A DNA stretch of 64,000 bases from UBA6623 sp965248235 (GTDB taxonomy: Bacteria > Acidobacteriota > Terriglobia > Bryobacterales > UBA6623), in contig CBDFIU010000004.1 in NCBI GenBank assembly GCA_965248235.1, forward strand, positions 434,001 to 498,000. Direction: 5' to 3'. Position numbers and translations under genes: made by a program. Every line of letters starts with the position of its first letter. Positions within the stretch are counted from its first letter, which is position 1. Below the pieces are notes generated by a model that did not search any database, had not been told where the DNA came from, and saw only the letters and a program-made list of their open reading frames with translations. Below, piece after piece: positions 17,925-27,372 of the stretch.

Positions 17925-18468
17925 ATGTCGACCGTTCTTGTCAGCCCCTTGGATGAAACCGCGCGGCCCACCAGAACGCCCGCCAAGCGACTTGCGAGCC
18001 TCGACGGAACAACCGTCGGCCTGCTCGACATCAGCAAGCCCGGCGGCAGCGTCTTCCTCGATCGCCTCGAACAGCGGCTGATCGACGACCACGGCGTCAA
18101 ACGCGTTGTACGCGACGCCAAACCGACCTTCGCCAAACCCGCGCCCGAGGACGTGATCAACCGCCTGCAACAAGCCGGCGTGCAAGCCGTCATCGAGGCG
18201 CTGGCCGATTGAGGATCATGCACGACGTGCAGTTTGCACGACTCGATCAACCTCGAAAATCTCGGGATTCCCACCGCCGCGGGTGGCCACGCGTGTTTTC
18301 GCCGGTGCCGCCCGCGCCCAGGCGGCGGCCCTGGGCCGCGCCGACTATGAGGCGGTCTTTGTGCGGCACCCTATTCAGGATCAAACCAGGCAAGAAATCG
18401 AGCAACGCGTCGACGAGGTGTTAGCGGAGTTGGTCGAACGGCTGACGGGGACACGGCGAGACGGGTAG
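17925..18468 (+). CDS. UGSC-family selenoprotein (in-frame TGA = Sec; one-base frameshift)
   Basis: The ATG at 17925 follows AAGGAG. Translation runs 95 residues (LASLDGTTVGLLDISKPGG ... VQAVIEALAD) to a TGA at 18210-18212, and then continues in frame as GSCTTCSLHDSINLENLGIP. Reading the TGA as selenocysteine gives Sec-Gly-Ser-Cys, the hallmark of the UGSC (seleno)protein family, in the right place with the right sequence on both sides. Around 18281-18283 (GGG) one extra base breaks the frame; skipping it restores VATRVFAGAARAQAAALG and a normal C-terminus ending at 18468, for about 181 residues in total. A hairpin just downstream of the TGA fits a bacterial SECIS. The role is presumed redox, with the upstream redoxin fusion as partner. 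The frameshift is probably a sequence error. Confidence 0.88.
18213..18248 (+). promoter_or_regulatory. Candidate bacterial SECIS element
   Basis: Immediately 3' of the TGA, CGTGCA (18226-18231) pairs perfectly with TGCACG (18235-18240) around the loop GTT. The loop G lies 20 bases after the TGA, inside the spacing known for SelB-dependent SECIS hairpins, and a G at the loop start is the usual requirement. GATC at 18214-18217 and 18245-18248 could add a lower stem. This supports selenocysteine insertion rather than termination. Confidence 0.7.
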
Positions 18469-18542
18469 AATTCGGCCGACCCGTTTTCGCGAGCCCGCTC
18501 GGCCTAGGGTGACGCCGACAGCCAAAACGAATGGAGACAGCA

Positions 18543-19795
18543 ATGACCCCTAAGCGAAAAATCCTATGGCGGCTCGTCGGAGTTGTTTTCCTGTTCTTGG
18601 CGGTCGGTCCCGACATCGCCCGAGCCCAAGAGATCGTCGAGCTCGGCGATCGCTCGGCGAATTGTCACGAGGACGCCGCGTGCTTCAATCGGCTCCATCC
18701 CGCCATTCCAATGGCCGCGCGGGCGAAGCCGGGAGACACCATCGTCCTCCACACCCGCAACGCCTCTGATTTCGACCTCGACCCCGATGCCCCGCCCGAT
18801 CCCCGATCGGGCGACGAAGGATTCGGCACGGTTCATTCCCTTACCGGTCCCGTGCACATCCAGGGCGCCGAGCCCGGCGACGTGCTGAAGGTCCGACTCC
18901 TCGACATCGCCCCGGGGCCGTGGGCCTGGACGCTCATTTCGCCGATCGGCTTTGTCAGCGACAAGATCGAGGGGCCGCTCCGCGTCGTATGGCGACTCAA
19001 CCGCGACTATGCCGTGTCGGACGACCTCCCGGGCGTGCGCATCCCCAACCGCAGCTTTCCCGGCATCGTGACGGTCCTGCCGGGCCCGAAGCAGCACGCC
19101 GAGATGTTGGCGCGAGAGGCCGGGCTCCTCGAGGAGGGGGGTGCCGTCATGCCGCCCACCTATGTGACGCATGCTTCTCCTCGGGAAGTGTGCGGCGAGG
19201 GCGGCAGCCATGCCGGAGAATGTCTGCGCACGATTCCGCCTCGCGAGCACGGCGGCAATTTGGACATCCGGTATCTACAGACCGGCGTTTCGGTTTACCT
19301 ACCCTGTTACGTGCCTGGTTGCGGGCTTGCCGTGGGAGACTTGCACTTCGCGCAGGGGGATGGCGAAGTTTCAGGTACCGCGCTCGAAATGGATGCCACC
19401 GTCACGCTGACGACGGAGTTGATCAAGGACGGCCCGACCCTGGGTCGCGGGCCTCACTACGAAGGACCTTCCACCCTACTCGACATTCCGTCCCGAGCTT
19501 TCTACGCGACGACCGGCTTCCCCATCAAGGCAAAGGGGGAAGTGCCTCCCGACATGCGGTACCTGGGCTCTGAGAAGGTGGCGAAACTCGAAAACTTGTC
19601 AAAGGATATATCGTTGGCCGCAAGGAATGCCTTGCTGGAGATGATCGACTACATTTCCGAGACCCGCGGCTATACCCGCGAGCAGGCTTATACCATCGCT
19701 TCCTTGCCGTGGATCTAAGGATCGGCCAACTCGTCGACATGCCAAACGTGGGCGTCACCGCCATTCTGCCACTCGACATTTTCGAGAAGCGTTAA
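18543..19795 (+). CDS. Exported acetamidase/formamidase-family protein (one frameshift near the end)
   Basis: The N-terminus MTPKRKILWRLVGVVFLFLA with ARAQ before a mature EIVELG looks like a cleaved signal peptide, so the protein is likely periplasmic. The FmdA/AmdA fold is shown by AARAKPGDTIVLHTRNASD, GPVHIQGAEPGDVLKVRLLD, RIPNRSFPGIVTVLPG, EHGGNLDIRYLQTGVSVYLP and VGDLHFAQGDGEVSGTALE. Family members hydrolyse short amides, although exported forms may act on other substrates. The ATG at 18543 has GGAG upstream and is preferred to one four codons earlier. The frame stops at 19718, but one missing base near 19701-19708 restores the normal end AVDLRIGQLVDMPNVGVTA ILPLDIFEKR at 19795. It lies 74 bp after the UGSC gene. 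Confidence 0.82.
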
Positions 19796-19817
19796 GCAGA
19801 CCGGCAGGCTGTTTGCA

Positions 19818-19850
19818 CCGTCTCCCGGCCGTCTCCCGGCCGTCTCCCAG
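19818..19850 (+). repeat. Short tandem repeat, three 11-bp units
   Basis: CCGTCTCCCGG occurs twice, followed by CCGTCTCCCAG, in the 127-bp gap before the DUF1549 gene. No function is evident. Confidence 0.75.
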
Positions 19851-19922
19851 TGATGCGGTCAACCCGCCCAGGGCCTATAATTGTGAAGAGGCTGTCGGGC
19901 TTGCGGGGAGGTCTTACGCGTC

Positions 19923-22900
19923 ATGAAGCGATTCAATAGCCGAATTCAAATTCATCTCATCGCGGCGGCGGCCGCCGGGTTGATCGTCGCGTCCGCGGCA
20001 GCCAAGCCCGTCACGTTTAACCGCGACATCCGGCCGATCCTTTCCGACAAATGCTTTGCCTGCCACGGACCCGATAAGAGCCAGCGCAAGACCGAACTGC
20101 ATTTTGACAACGAAGAGGGCGCGTTCGTCGACCTCAAAGCCGGCGGAAAAGCCATCGTACCCGGCGATCTCGAAAACAGCGTTCTCTATCAGCGGCTGAT
20201 ATCCGACAACGAAGTGCTGCGCATGCCGCCGGGTTACCTCGGGCACGACAAGCTCTCCGACGATGAGATCGCTCTCATTCGCGGTTGGATCGAGCAAGGC
20301 GCGAAATGGGAAAAGCATTGGGCGTTTATCCCTCCGCTCCGCGGGAGTGAGCCGGCCGTCGGCGACGCCGCTTGGCCGCAAGCGGGCTTCGACAAATTCA
20401 TCCTTGCCCGGCTCGAACAAGGAGGCCTCCACCCCTCGGCTCAAGCCGATCGACGCGCCTTGATTCGGCGTGCTTCTCTCGACGTCACCGGCGTTCCGCC
20501 GACACCGGCCGAGGTCGACGATTTCGTCAATGACACATCCGCGAACGCCTTTGAGAAAGTCGTCGACCGCCTGCTCGCCTCGCCGCGCTACGGCGAACGG
20601 ATGGCGATTCGCTGGCTCGACGCCGCGCGCTATGCCGACACCAACGGTTACCAAAGCGACGGCTATCGCCACATGTGGCGCTGGCGCGATTGGGTCATTG
20701 ACGCGTTCAACGACAACAAGCCGTTTGACGAATTCACGATCGAGCAACTCGCCGGCGACCTACTCCCCAAGCCCCGGCGTGATCAGGTCATCGCCACGGG
20801 ATTCAACCGTAACCACCGCACCAGCGCCGAGGGAGGCTTGGTCGAGGAAGAGTTTCGGGTCGAGTACGTAGCCGATCGCGTCGAGACGACAGCCACGGTC
20901 TGGCTCGGGCTCACGGTCGGGTGCGCGCGCTGCCACGACCACAAATACGACCCGCTGTTGCAGAAAGAGTTCTATCAACTCTTCGCCTTCTTCAATCATC
21001 TTCCCGAGCGGGGGCTGGTCTACAACTTCGGCAACGAAGAGCCGTTGATAAAGGCGCCCACTCCCGAGGACGAAACCAAGCTGGCCGTTCTCGACAAAGA
21101 ACAGGCCGCCGCCGAAAAGGTCTGGAAGAAGCTCGACGGCAAAATCAACAAGGCGCAACGAAGTTGGGAAAAATGGGTGCGGGCCTCGGGCGCCCCCGAT
21201 TGGGCCCCCGGCGACGGGTTGATCTTGCACTTCCCCTTGGACGGCGGCTTGCGCGAGGAAACCGGCGTTTACCGTCGGCCCGTATCCTACAACCCGCTGA
21301 CCAACCCAGACCCGGAGCCGCCGGTTCGCCCGTTCGTTGTCGAGGACGACGACGAGGACAATGACGAGGAGGAGCACGAGGGAGGCACGCTCGCTTTCGA
21401 CAAGGGACCGCTCGGCCAAGCAGCCCGCTTCGACGGCAAAACGCACGTCGATGGCGGCCCGGGCTTCAAGTTCAGTTTTCTGGATCCGTTTACTTTCTCG
21501 GCTTGGATTTACCCGACGTCACCGAACGGGGCCATTCTCTCCAAGACCAAACGGCTCCCCAAGGAACCCGGTCACGGACTTTATCTACGCGACGGCAAGG
21601 TCTTTCTCTACATCAACAATCGCTGGACGGACATCAGCCTACGGCTCTACGGCGACCAGCCGATCGAGATGAACCGCTGGCACCACGTCGCCGCGACCTA
21701 CGACGGCGGACGCAAGGCGAGAGGCGTTCACCTCTATGTCAATGGCGAAGAGCAGGGCAAGGAGATCGACTGGAACGACCTGATCTTTCCCTTTGGGTCC
21801 GATGAGCCGTTCCGCATCGGCGCCGGCGGCGGCGAACCGAATTTCCAGGGCTTGATCGACGATGTGCGTGTCTACGACCGCGCCTTGCCGCCCGAGGAAG
21901 CCAAACTCCTACCCGTGCGCGCGACGGTGGCAGAGATTGCGCGCAAGAAGGCCCCGAAGCGCACACCACTCGAAGCGCGAAAGCTGCGCAGCGCGTTTCT
22001 CGATCGGGCGGCGCCGGCCGAGATTGCGACCGCGCGGAAGAAGCTCCACGATGCCCGCCGAGAACGCGCGTTGTTCCATGACAGCATCCCGACCGTGATG
22101 GTCATGATGGATAGCGAAGTGCCTCGCCAAGCCTACATTCTCAAGAGAGGTTCCTACGAGGCGCACGGCGACAAGGTCGATCCCGGCACGCCGTCGATTC
22201 TCTCGTCCTTCAAACCGGAATGGCCGCGAAACAGACTGGGGCTGGCGCGTTGGCTGGTCGACCGCTCCAACCCGTTGACGGCGCGTGTTACGGTCAATCG
22301 CTTGTGGCAGATGTTTTTTGGCGTCGGCCTGGTGAAGACGACGGAAAACTTCGGCTCGCAGGGCGAGAAACCGCCCCACCAAGACGTCCTCGATTGGCTG
22401 GCGGTGGACTTTATGGAAAACGGCTGGGACGTCAAGGGGATCGTCAAGACGATCGTCACGAGCGCGACGTATCGGCAGTCCTCCAAGACGACGCCGGAGT
22501 TCATCGAGCGAGACCCCGAGAATCGTTTGTATGCACGCGGCCCGCGCTTCCGCTTACCGGCGGAAACGATTCGCGACCAAGCGTTGGCCATTTCGGGATT
22601 GCTGAACGAAGAGCTGGGCGGCCCGTCGGTGAAGCCCTACCAACCCGAAGGGCTTTGGGCGGAACTAACATTTGCAGACAATGGCTATATCCGCGATGAC
22701 GGCGAAGATCTCTACCGCCGAAGCCTTTATACGTTTTGGCGCCGGACCGTCGCGCCCCCGTCGATGGTCACCTTCGACTCAACCAACCGCGAGACCTGCG
22801 AGGTGAGGGAAGTACGCACCAATACGCCACTACAGGCCTTGAATCTAATGAACGACGTGACCTATGTCGAAGCCTCTCGCAAGCTCGGCGAGCGCATGAT

Positions 22901-23171
22901 GAACGAGGGCGGCAAGACGCCCGCCGAACGCATCGCTTACGGATTTACGCTGGCCACGGCGCGCCCGCCGCGGTCGCAAGAAACCAGCGTCTTGCAGCAG
23001 GCATACAGCAGCTTCTTCGATGATTTTCAGACCGACCCGGAAGCCGCCGAGCAGTTGCTCAGCGAGGGCGAGTCCGAACTCGATGAATCGCTCGATGCGG
23101 TGGAGTTGGCTTCTTATAGCAGCGTCGCCAGCTTGATTTTGAATTTAGACGAGACCATTACCAAGGAATAG
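19923..23171 (+). CDS. Cytochrome-type DUF1549/DUF1553 protein with internal LamG domain
   Basis: This 1082-residue exported protein starts with a signal peptide (HLIAAAAAGLIVASAAAK) and a planctomycete-type cytochrome c domain with haem site CFACHG near residue 44. DUF1549 follows (ARYADTNGYQSDGYRHMWRW), with a second CARCH site near residue 330. Residues about 435-660 form a LamG/concanavalin-like domain (FTFSAWIYPTSPNGAILSKT, RWHHVAATYDGG), and then DUF1553 (NPLTARVTVNRLWQMFFGVG, ETCEVREVRTNTPLQALNLM NDVTY). A TATAAT at 19876 lies 42 bases before the start. It is followed by a DUF1501 gene, the usual partner. These pairs are abundant in Planctomycetota, Verrucomicrobiota and Acidobacteriota; the biochemical role is not established, although polysaccharide use is often proposed. 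Confidence 0.9.
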   Translation: MKRFNSRIQIHLIAAAAAGLIVASAAAKPVTFNRDIRPILSDKCFACHGPDKSQRKTELHFDNEEGAFVDLKAGGKAIVPGDLENSVLYQRLISDNEVLRMPPGYLGHDKLSDDEIALIRGWIEQGAKWEKHWAFIPPLRGSEPAVGDAAWPQAGFDKFILARLEQGGLHPSAQADRRALIRRASLDVTGVPPTPAEVDDFVNDTSANAFEKVVDRLLASPRYGERMAIRWLDAARYADTNGYQSDGYRHMWRWRDWVIDAFNDNKPFDEFTIEQLAGDLLPKPRRDQVIATGFNRNHRTSAEGGLVEEEFRVEYVADRVETTATVWLGLTVGCARCHDHKYDPLLQKEFYQLFAFFNHLPERGLVYNFGNEEPLIKAPTPEDETKLAVLDKEQAAAEKVWKKLDGKINKAQRSWEKWVRASGAPDWAPGDGLILHFPLDGGLREETGVYRRPVSYNPLTNPDPEPPVRPFVVEDDDEDNDEEEHEGGTLAFDKGPLGQAARFDGKTHVDGGPGFKFSFLDPFTFSAWIYPTSPNGAILSKTKRLPKEPGHGLYLRDGKVFLYINNRWTDISLRLYGDQPIEMNRWHHVAATYDGGRKARGVHLYVNGEEQGKEIDWNDLIFPFGSDEPFRIGAGGGEPNFQGLIDDVRVYDRALPPEEAKLLPVRATVAEIARKKAPKRTPLEARKLRSAFLDRAAPAEIATARKKLHDARRERALFHDSIPTVMVMMDSEVPRQAYILKRGSYEAHGDKVDPGTPSILSSFKPEWPRNRLGLARWLVDRSNPLTARVTVNRLWQMFFGVGLVKTTENFGSQGEKPPHQDVLDWLAVDFMENGWDVKGIVKTIVTSATYRQSSKTTPEFIERDPENRLYARGPRFRLPAETIRDQALAISGLLNEELGGPSVKPYQPEGLWAELTFADNGYIRDDGEDLYRRSLYTFWRRTVAPPSMVTFDSTNRETCEVREVRTNTPLQALNLMNDVTYVEASRKLGERMMNEGGKTPAERIAYGFTLATARPPRSQETSVLQQAYSSFFDDFQTDPEAAEQLLSEGESELDESLDAVELASYSSVASLILNLDETITKE

Positions 23172-23227
23172 TCCCGCCGCGTCGCTTGAAGCTTGACAAG
23201 CCCGCTTGACGGACAACGGAGTTTACC

Positions 23228-24688
23228 ATGGACCCTCGATTGGAACGCACGCAACACTTGACCCGCCGGCATTTTTTCGGCCGCTCGGCCGCCGGCATCG
23301 GCACGGCCGCCTTGGGGTCGCTGTTGGCGAATGATCTTGATGCCGCCCCAAAAGGCGAAGCTTCCGATCGGACCTATCCCGGCCTGCCCGAGCTGCCGCA
23401 TTTCGCGCCCAAGGCCAAGCGCGTCATTTGGCTGTTTCAGTCCGGCGGTCCCTCGCAGCTGGATCTGTTTGACTACAAGCCGGGCCTGGCGAAATTGCGC
23501 GGCGAGAACTTACCCGAATCGGTTCGTAAGGGCCAACGGCTCACGACCATGACCTCCACGCAGGAGAGTTTCCCCATGGTCAACTCGATCTTCAAATTCA
23601 AGCAGCACGGGCAATCGGGAGCCTGGCTGAGCGAAGTGTTGCCGGAAACCGCGAAGGTTGTCGATGACATCGCGATCATTCGCTCGATGAAAACCGAGGC
23701 GATCAATCACGACCCGGCGGTCACCTTCATTCAGACCGGCGCCCAGATCGCGGGCCGTCCGAGTATCGGCGCCTGGCTGTCATACGGGCTCGGAAGCGAG
23801 AGCAGCGATTTGCCGGCGTTTGTCGTCATGGTGACCCAGGGCGGCGGCGGGCAGCCGCTCTACGACCGTCTGTGGGGCAGCGGCTTTCTACCGACCGAGT
23901 ATCAGGGCGTCAAGTTCCGCTCAATTGGGGACCCGGTCTTGTACCTTTCCGACCCCAAGGGCTTCAGCAAGAAAAGCCGCCGTTCCTACTTGGACGCGCT
24001 CGCCAAGCTGAATCAAATGAAGCTCGATGAATTCGGTGATCCCGAAATCGCGACCCGCATCTCGCAATACGAGATGGCGTTTCGGATGCAAAGTTCGGTG
24101 CCCGATTTGACTGATCTCTCCACCGAGCCCTCGCGCATCTTCAAGCTCTACGGAGATGACTCGAAGAGACCCGGGACCTTCGCCGCCAACTGCCTGCTGG
24201 CCCGCCGGTTGGCCGAGCGCGGCGTGCGCTTCATTCAACTCTTCCACCGCGGTTGGGACCAGCATGGTAAGCTCCCCACGCTTCTGCCCGAGCAGGCCAA
24301 GGAAACCGACCAGGCCTCGGCCGCTCTCTTGCAAGACCTCAAAGACCGCGACATGCTCGACGAAACGCTGGTTATTTGGGGTGGAGAGTTCGGCCGCACC
24401 GTCTACTGCCAAGGCCGCCTGACCGAAGAGGACTACGGCCGTGATCATCACCCGCGCGCGTACAGCGTTTGGATGGCCGGCGGCGGCATCAAGGGAGGCG
24501 TCGTGCACGGCCAGACCGACGATTTCTCCTACAATATCGTGAAAGACCCGGTCCATATTCATGATCTGCAAGCGACTATTTTGCATTGCCTTGGGGTTGA
24601 CCACAAGAAGTTGACCTTTAAGTTCCAAGGCCGCCATTTCCGCCTAACGGACGTCCACGGGAATCTTGTGAAACCGCTGTTGGCGTAG
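23228..24688 (+). CDS. DUF1501 sulfatase-like exported protein
   Basis: This 486-residue protein has a Tat-type leader (RRHFFGRSAAGIGTAALGSL) and the DUF1501 features VIWLFQSGGPSQLDLFDYKP, DDIAIIRSMKTEAINHDPAV, GVRFIQLFHRGWDQHG and VIWGGEFGRTVYCQG. DUF1501 shares the alkaline phosphatase/sulfatase fold, but its activity is unknown. It lies 57 bp after the DUF1549/1553 gene on the same strand, the standard two-gene unit, and should act outside the cytoplasmic membrane with it. Confidence 0.92.
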   Translation: MDPRLERTQHLTRRHFFGRSAAGIGTAALGSLLANDLDAAPKGEASDRTYPGLPELPHFAPKAKRVIWLFQSGGPSQLDLFDYKPGLAKLRGENLPESVRKGQRLTTMTSTQESFPMVNSIFKFKQHGQSGAWLSEVLPETAKVVDDIAIIRSMKTEAINHDPAVTFIQTGAQIAGRPSIGAWLSYGLGSESSDLPAFVVMVTQGGGGQPLYDRLWGSGFLPTEYQGVKFRSIGDPVLYLSDPKGFSKKSRRSYLDALAKLNQMKLDEFGDPEIATRISQYEMAFRMQSSVPDLTDLSTEPSRIFKLYGDDSKRPGTFAANCLLARRLAERGVRFIQLFHRGWDQHGKLPTLLPEQAKETDQASAALLQDLKDRDMLDETLVIWGGEFGRTVYCQGRLTEEDYGRDHHPRAYSVWMAGGGIKGGVVHGQTDDFSYNIVKDPVHIHDLQATILHCLGVDHKKLTFKFQGRHFRLTDVHGNLVKPLLA

Positions 24689-24787
24689 AGGGTGAGCAAA
24701 GCTCGGGCTGTCTTGTTGATCGAGATTCCGGGTTAGTATTGGCCCGGGGCGCGAGCCCAGGGAGAGTCTGCTCGGCCGGTATCCAAC

Positions 24788-25420
24788 ATGTCCGACCCCG
24801 CCTACAAAGACCCCGACCTCAACCTTGGCCGCATCTACACCAAGCGCGGCGACCGCGGCGAAACCAGCCTCGTCGGCGGCACGACGGTCCCGAAAGACAA
24901 TCTTCGCATCGAAGCCTACGGGACCGTCGATGAGCTGAACTCATTCATCGGCGTCGCCCGCGTCTCGGCCGACGAGGCGGCGGCCGATTGCAAGCCCCTC
25001 GCGGCCCTCTCGCGAATCTTGCTCCGAGTCCAGCACGAGCTTTTCAACCTCGGCTCCATCCTCGCCACCGAGCCCGACCAAGTACGCCCGCAACAGCCGC
25101 AAATCGCCGCGGCCGACATCGAGCAGCTCGAGCGCGAGATCGATCGCGCCAATGTCGAACTGTCTTCCCTGCCCTCGTTCGTCTTAGCCGGCGGCTGCCG
25201 CCTCAATGCGGAATTGCACGTCTGCCGCACCGTTTGTCGCCGCGCCGAGAGAATTCTGGTCGCCCTAGGCCGTATCGAAGAGGCGCCCGACACCTCGTTA
25301 CGCTACCTAAACCGTCTGAGCGACGCCTTGTTCGTATGGAGCCGCTGGGCCTCGGTCAAACTCCACGCCGAAGAAGTTCTCTGGCAACCTAACGAAGCGT
25401 CTTCGGGATCGCCGGAGTGA
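24788..25420 (+). CDS. Corrinoid adenosyltransferase (PduO/MMAB type)
   Basis: The enzyme transfers the adenosyl group of ATP to reduced cobalamin to make coenzyme B12. The N-terminal motif RIYTKRGDRGETSLVGG is the ATP-binding signature of this family, with AYGTVDELNSFIGVAR and, later, CRTVCRRAERILVALG and RYLNRLSDALFVWSRW, which belong to the trimeric helical bundle. Length is 210 residues, slightly long for the family. No other B12 gene lies nearby. It stands between the DUF1501 gene and adk, which runs the other way. Confidence 0.93.
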   Translation: MSDPAYKDPDLNLGRIYTKRGDRGETSLVGGTTVPKDNLRIEAYGTVDELNSFIGVARVSADEAAADCKPLAALSRILLRVQHELFNLGSILATEPDQVRPQQPQIAAADIEQLEREIDRANVELSSLPSFVLAGGCRLNAELHVCRTVCRRAERILVALGRIEEAPDTSLRYLNRLSDALFVWSRWASVKLHAEEVLWQPNEASSGSPE

Positions 25421-25465
25421 CCCGCAAGCCGGAAGGAGAACGGTCGAAGCCGCGGCGCCAAGGGG

Positions 25466-26050
25466 CTAGCCGGCTTTTCTCGGCAAGGTTAGCCAGGTGC
25501 GGATATCGTGATAGACGGCATCGATCGGGCGATTGGCGTCGACGCGGAGCAGCAGATGCTTCCGCTCGTAAAGAGCGAGCAAAGGCTGGGTTTGAGCGTG
25601 GTATTCCGCCAACCGCGTCTTGAGCACTTCGGGATTGTCGTCCGCCCTCTTGGTAAACCCGGCGCCCTCGCCGAGGCCGGCACGATGCATCACTCTTTGG
25701 TAGACGACATCGTCGGGGAGATCCAAATAGATCACGCGGTCGATGTCCCAGTTCCCAAACAGATACTCGGCCTGGGGCGGCGTGCGCGGAAATCCGTCGA
25801 GCACAAAGCCGTAGTTCCAGTCGTGCTCCTCGAGACGGGCGCTGAGAACCACTTCCACGATTTCGTCGGAGACGAGTAACCCCTGGTCGGCGATCTTTTG
25901 CACGCGCGCCCCCAGCTTCGTGTGATGGGCAACGTGCCAACGCAAGATGTCGCCGATGGAAATATGGACGAAGTCGAACTCTTCGCAAAGAAGCTTACTT
26001 TGCGTGCCCTTACCCGAGCCCTGCGGTCCGAAGATGATGTATTTGTCCAT
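25466..26050 (-). CDS. adk: Adenylate kinase
   Basis: Adk equilibrates ATP, ADP and AMP in the cytoplasm. The sequence shows the P-loop GPQGSGKGTQSKLL near the N-terminus, the AMP-binding segments ISIGDILRWHVA and GFVLDGFPRTPPQAEYL, and the lid region VYQRVMHRAGLG. The short lid, with no four-Cys zinc site, and the 194-residue length fit the short-form kinases. The start is taken at MDKYIIFGPQG. The open frame extends 32 codons upstream, but there is no purine-rich ribosome site at either start, so the exact N-terminus is a judgement. It is convergent with the adenosyltransferase gene. Confidence 0.88.
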   Translation of the reverse strand: MDKYIIFGPQGSGKGTQSKLLCEEFDFVHISIGDILRWHVAHHTKLGARVQKIADQGLLVSDEIVEVVLSARLEEHDWNYGFVLDGFPRTPPQAEYLFGNWDIDRVIYLDLPDDVVYQRVMHRAGLGEGAGFTKRADDNPEVLKTRLAEYHAQTQPLLALYERKHLLLRVDANRPIDAVYHDIRTWLTLPRKAG

Positions 26051-26204
26051 AACGAACGGTGGGGGGGGAGAGGTCGGATCATCCGCGCCGTGCATTGAGA
26101 AGATGATCGGCCAACGAGTCAGTATACGAAAGCGAGCCGGTATCATGATGGTTTCGGCAGCGGGAGTTCGGCGGCCGAAATGACGTTGGCATCCCTGTTA
26201 TCCC

Positions 26205-27352
26205 ATGCCCCGGCCCCTTCGAATCGGAGTCAACGCCCTTTACCTGATTCCGGGCGGCGTTGGGGGCACGGAGATCACCTACGCAATCTGCTGGCGGCGC
26301 TGTCGGCGATTGACCGACGAAACATCTACTACGTCTTCACGAACCGGGAAACCGGCGACGATCTGTCTCCGCCGGCGGAAAACTTTCACACGGTGCGCAG
26401 CGTCGTCCCGGCGCGGGTTCGTCCCTTGCGTTTGCTGTGGGAGCAGGCAGTCTTTCCGTGGCACGAACTACGACGCCGTCTCGATGTCGTCTTCTCGCCC
26501 GGATTCACGGCGCCGTTGGCAACGATGGCGCGCAAAGTGACGGTGATACATGACTTGCAGCACAAGCGTCTTCCGCGAAACTTCGGCCCGGTCGAGCGGC
26601 AAGCTTGGAACTTCGCGGTTTGGAGCGCTGTCCGGGCGTCTGATCGTCTGGTGACGCCCTCCGAGCATGTCAAGGCGGACTTGGCGCATGTGTACCGAGT
26701 GCCCGAGGACCGAGTCAGTGTGATCCAGCACGGCGTCGAGGAGAGTTTTTACGGCCTCAAGGAAAATGCCGCCTACGGAGAGGACCTTCTCGCGGCAGCG
26801 AAGATTCCCGACCGCCGCTATCTGCTCGCGATGTCAACGCTGCATCCGCATAAGAACTGGGAGCGATTGCTCGAGGCGTACGCCAAGCTCGCCGGTCAAG
26901 GCATCGAGGAACACCTTGTGATCGCGGGGTTGCCGGGCAAGTCCTGGGATAGGATCGTCGACCGAATACAGACGGGAGGCCTTCGAGACCGTGTTCACTT
27001 GGTGGGGTGGACGCCGCGGCCGGTGTTGTCGGCGTTGTTCAAATACGCGGAAGCGCTGGTGTTTCCCTCGATGTTCGAGGGCTTTGGAATCCCTGTGATC
27101 GAAGCGATGGCGGCGGGGCTGCCGGTGGCGTGCTCCGACATTCCGGTGCTGCGCGAAGTGGCCGGAGACGGGGCGATTTTCTTTGATCCGCTGTCGGTTG
27201 ATCGGATCGCCGAGGCCGTCGCGCGTGTTCTGAGTGACGCGGCTTTGCGTAATCAACTCGTTGAACGCGGACGTATTCGCGCGGAGGGCCTTACTTGGCG
27301 AGCGGCGGCGGAACGGACACTGGCGGCTTTGCTCGAAGTTGGGCGCGGCTGA
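26205..27352 (+). CDS. GT4-type glycosyltransferase (one frameshift near the start)
   Basis: The ATG at 26205 gives MPRPLRIGVNALYLIPGGVG GTE, the typical N-terminus of GT4 sugar transferases. A single missing base near 26280 then moves translation to the frame that carries NLLAALSAIDRRNIYYVFTN and the rest. The C-terminal Rossmann domain has LLAMSTLHPHKNWERLLEAY and the donor-binding FPSMFEGFGIPVIEAMAAGL. It probably transfers an NDP-sugar to a lipid or polysaccharide at the inner face of the membrane; the acceptor is unknown. The alternative upstream start at 26180 in the second frame replaces the conserved N-terminus with unrelated sequence and is not preferred. Confidence 0.85.
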
Positions 27353-27372
27353 ATCCGGGTTGGGGTCGGAAT

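Noticed and set aside
19716..19718. Stop of the amidase-like gene as another recoded codon
   Set aside because: It is TAA, not TGA, and the family C-terminus continues in a different frame, so a one-base change explains it better.
26180..26280. Upstream start of the glycosyltransferase in the main frame
   Set aside because: The resulting N-terminus has no family similarity, while the other frame gives the conserved RIGVNALYLIPGGVGGTE.
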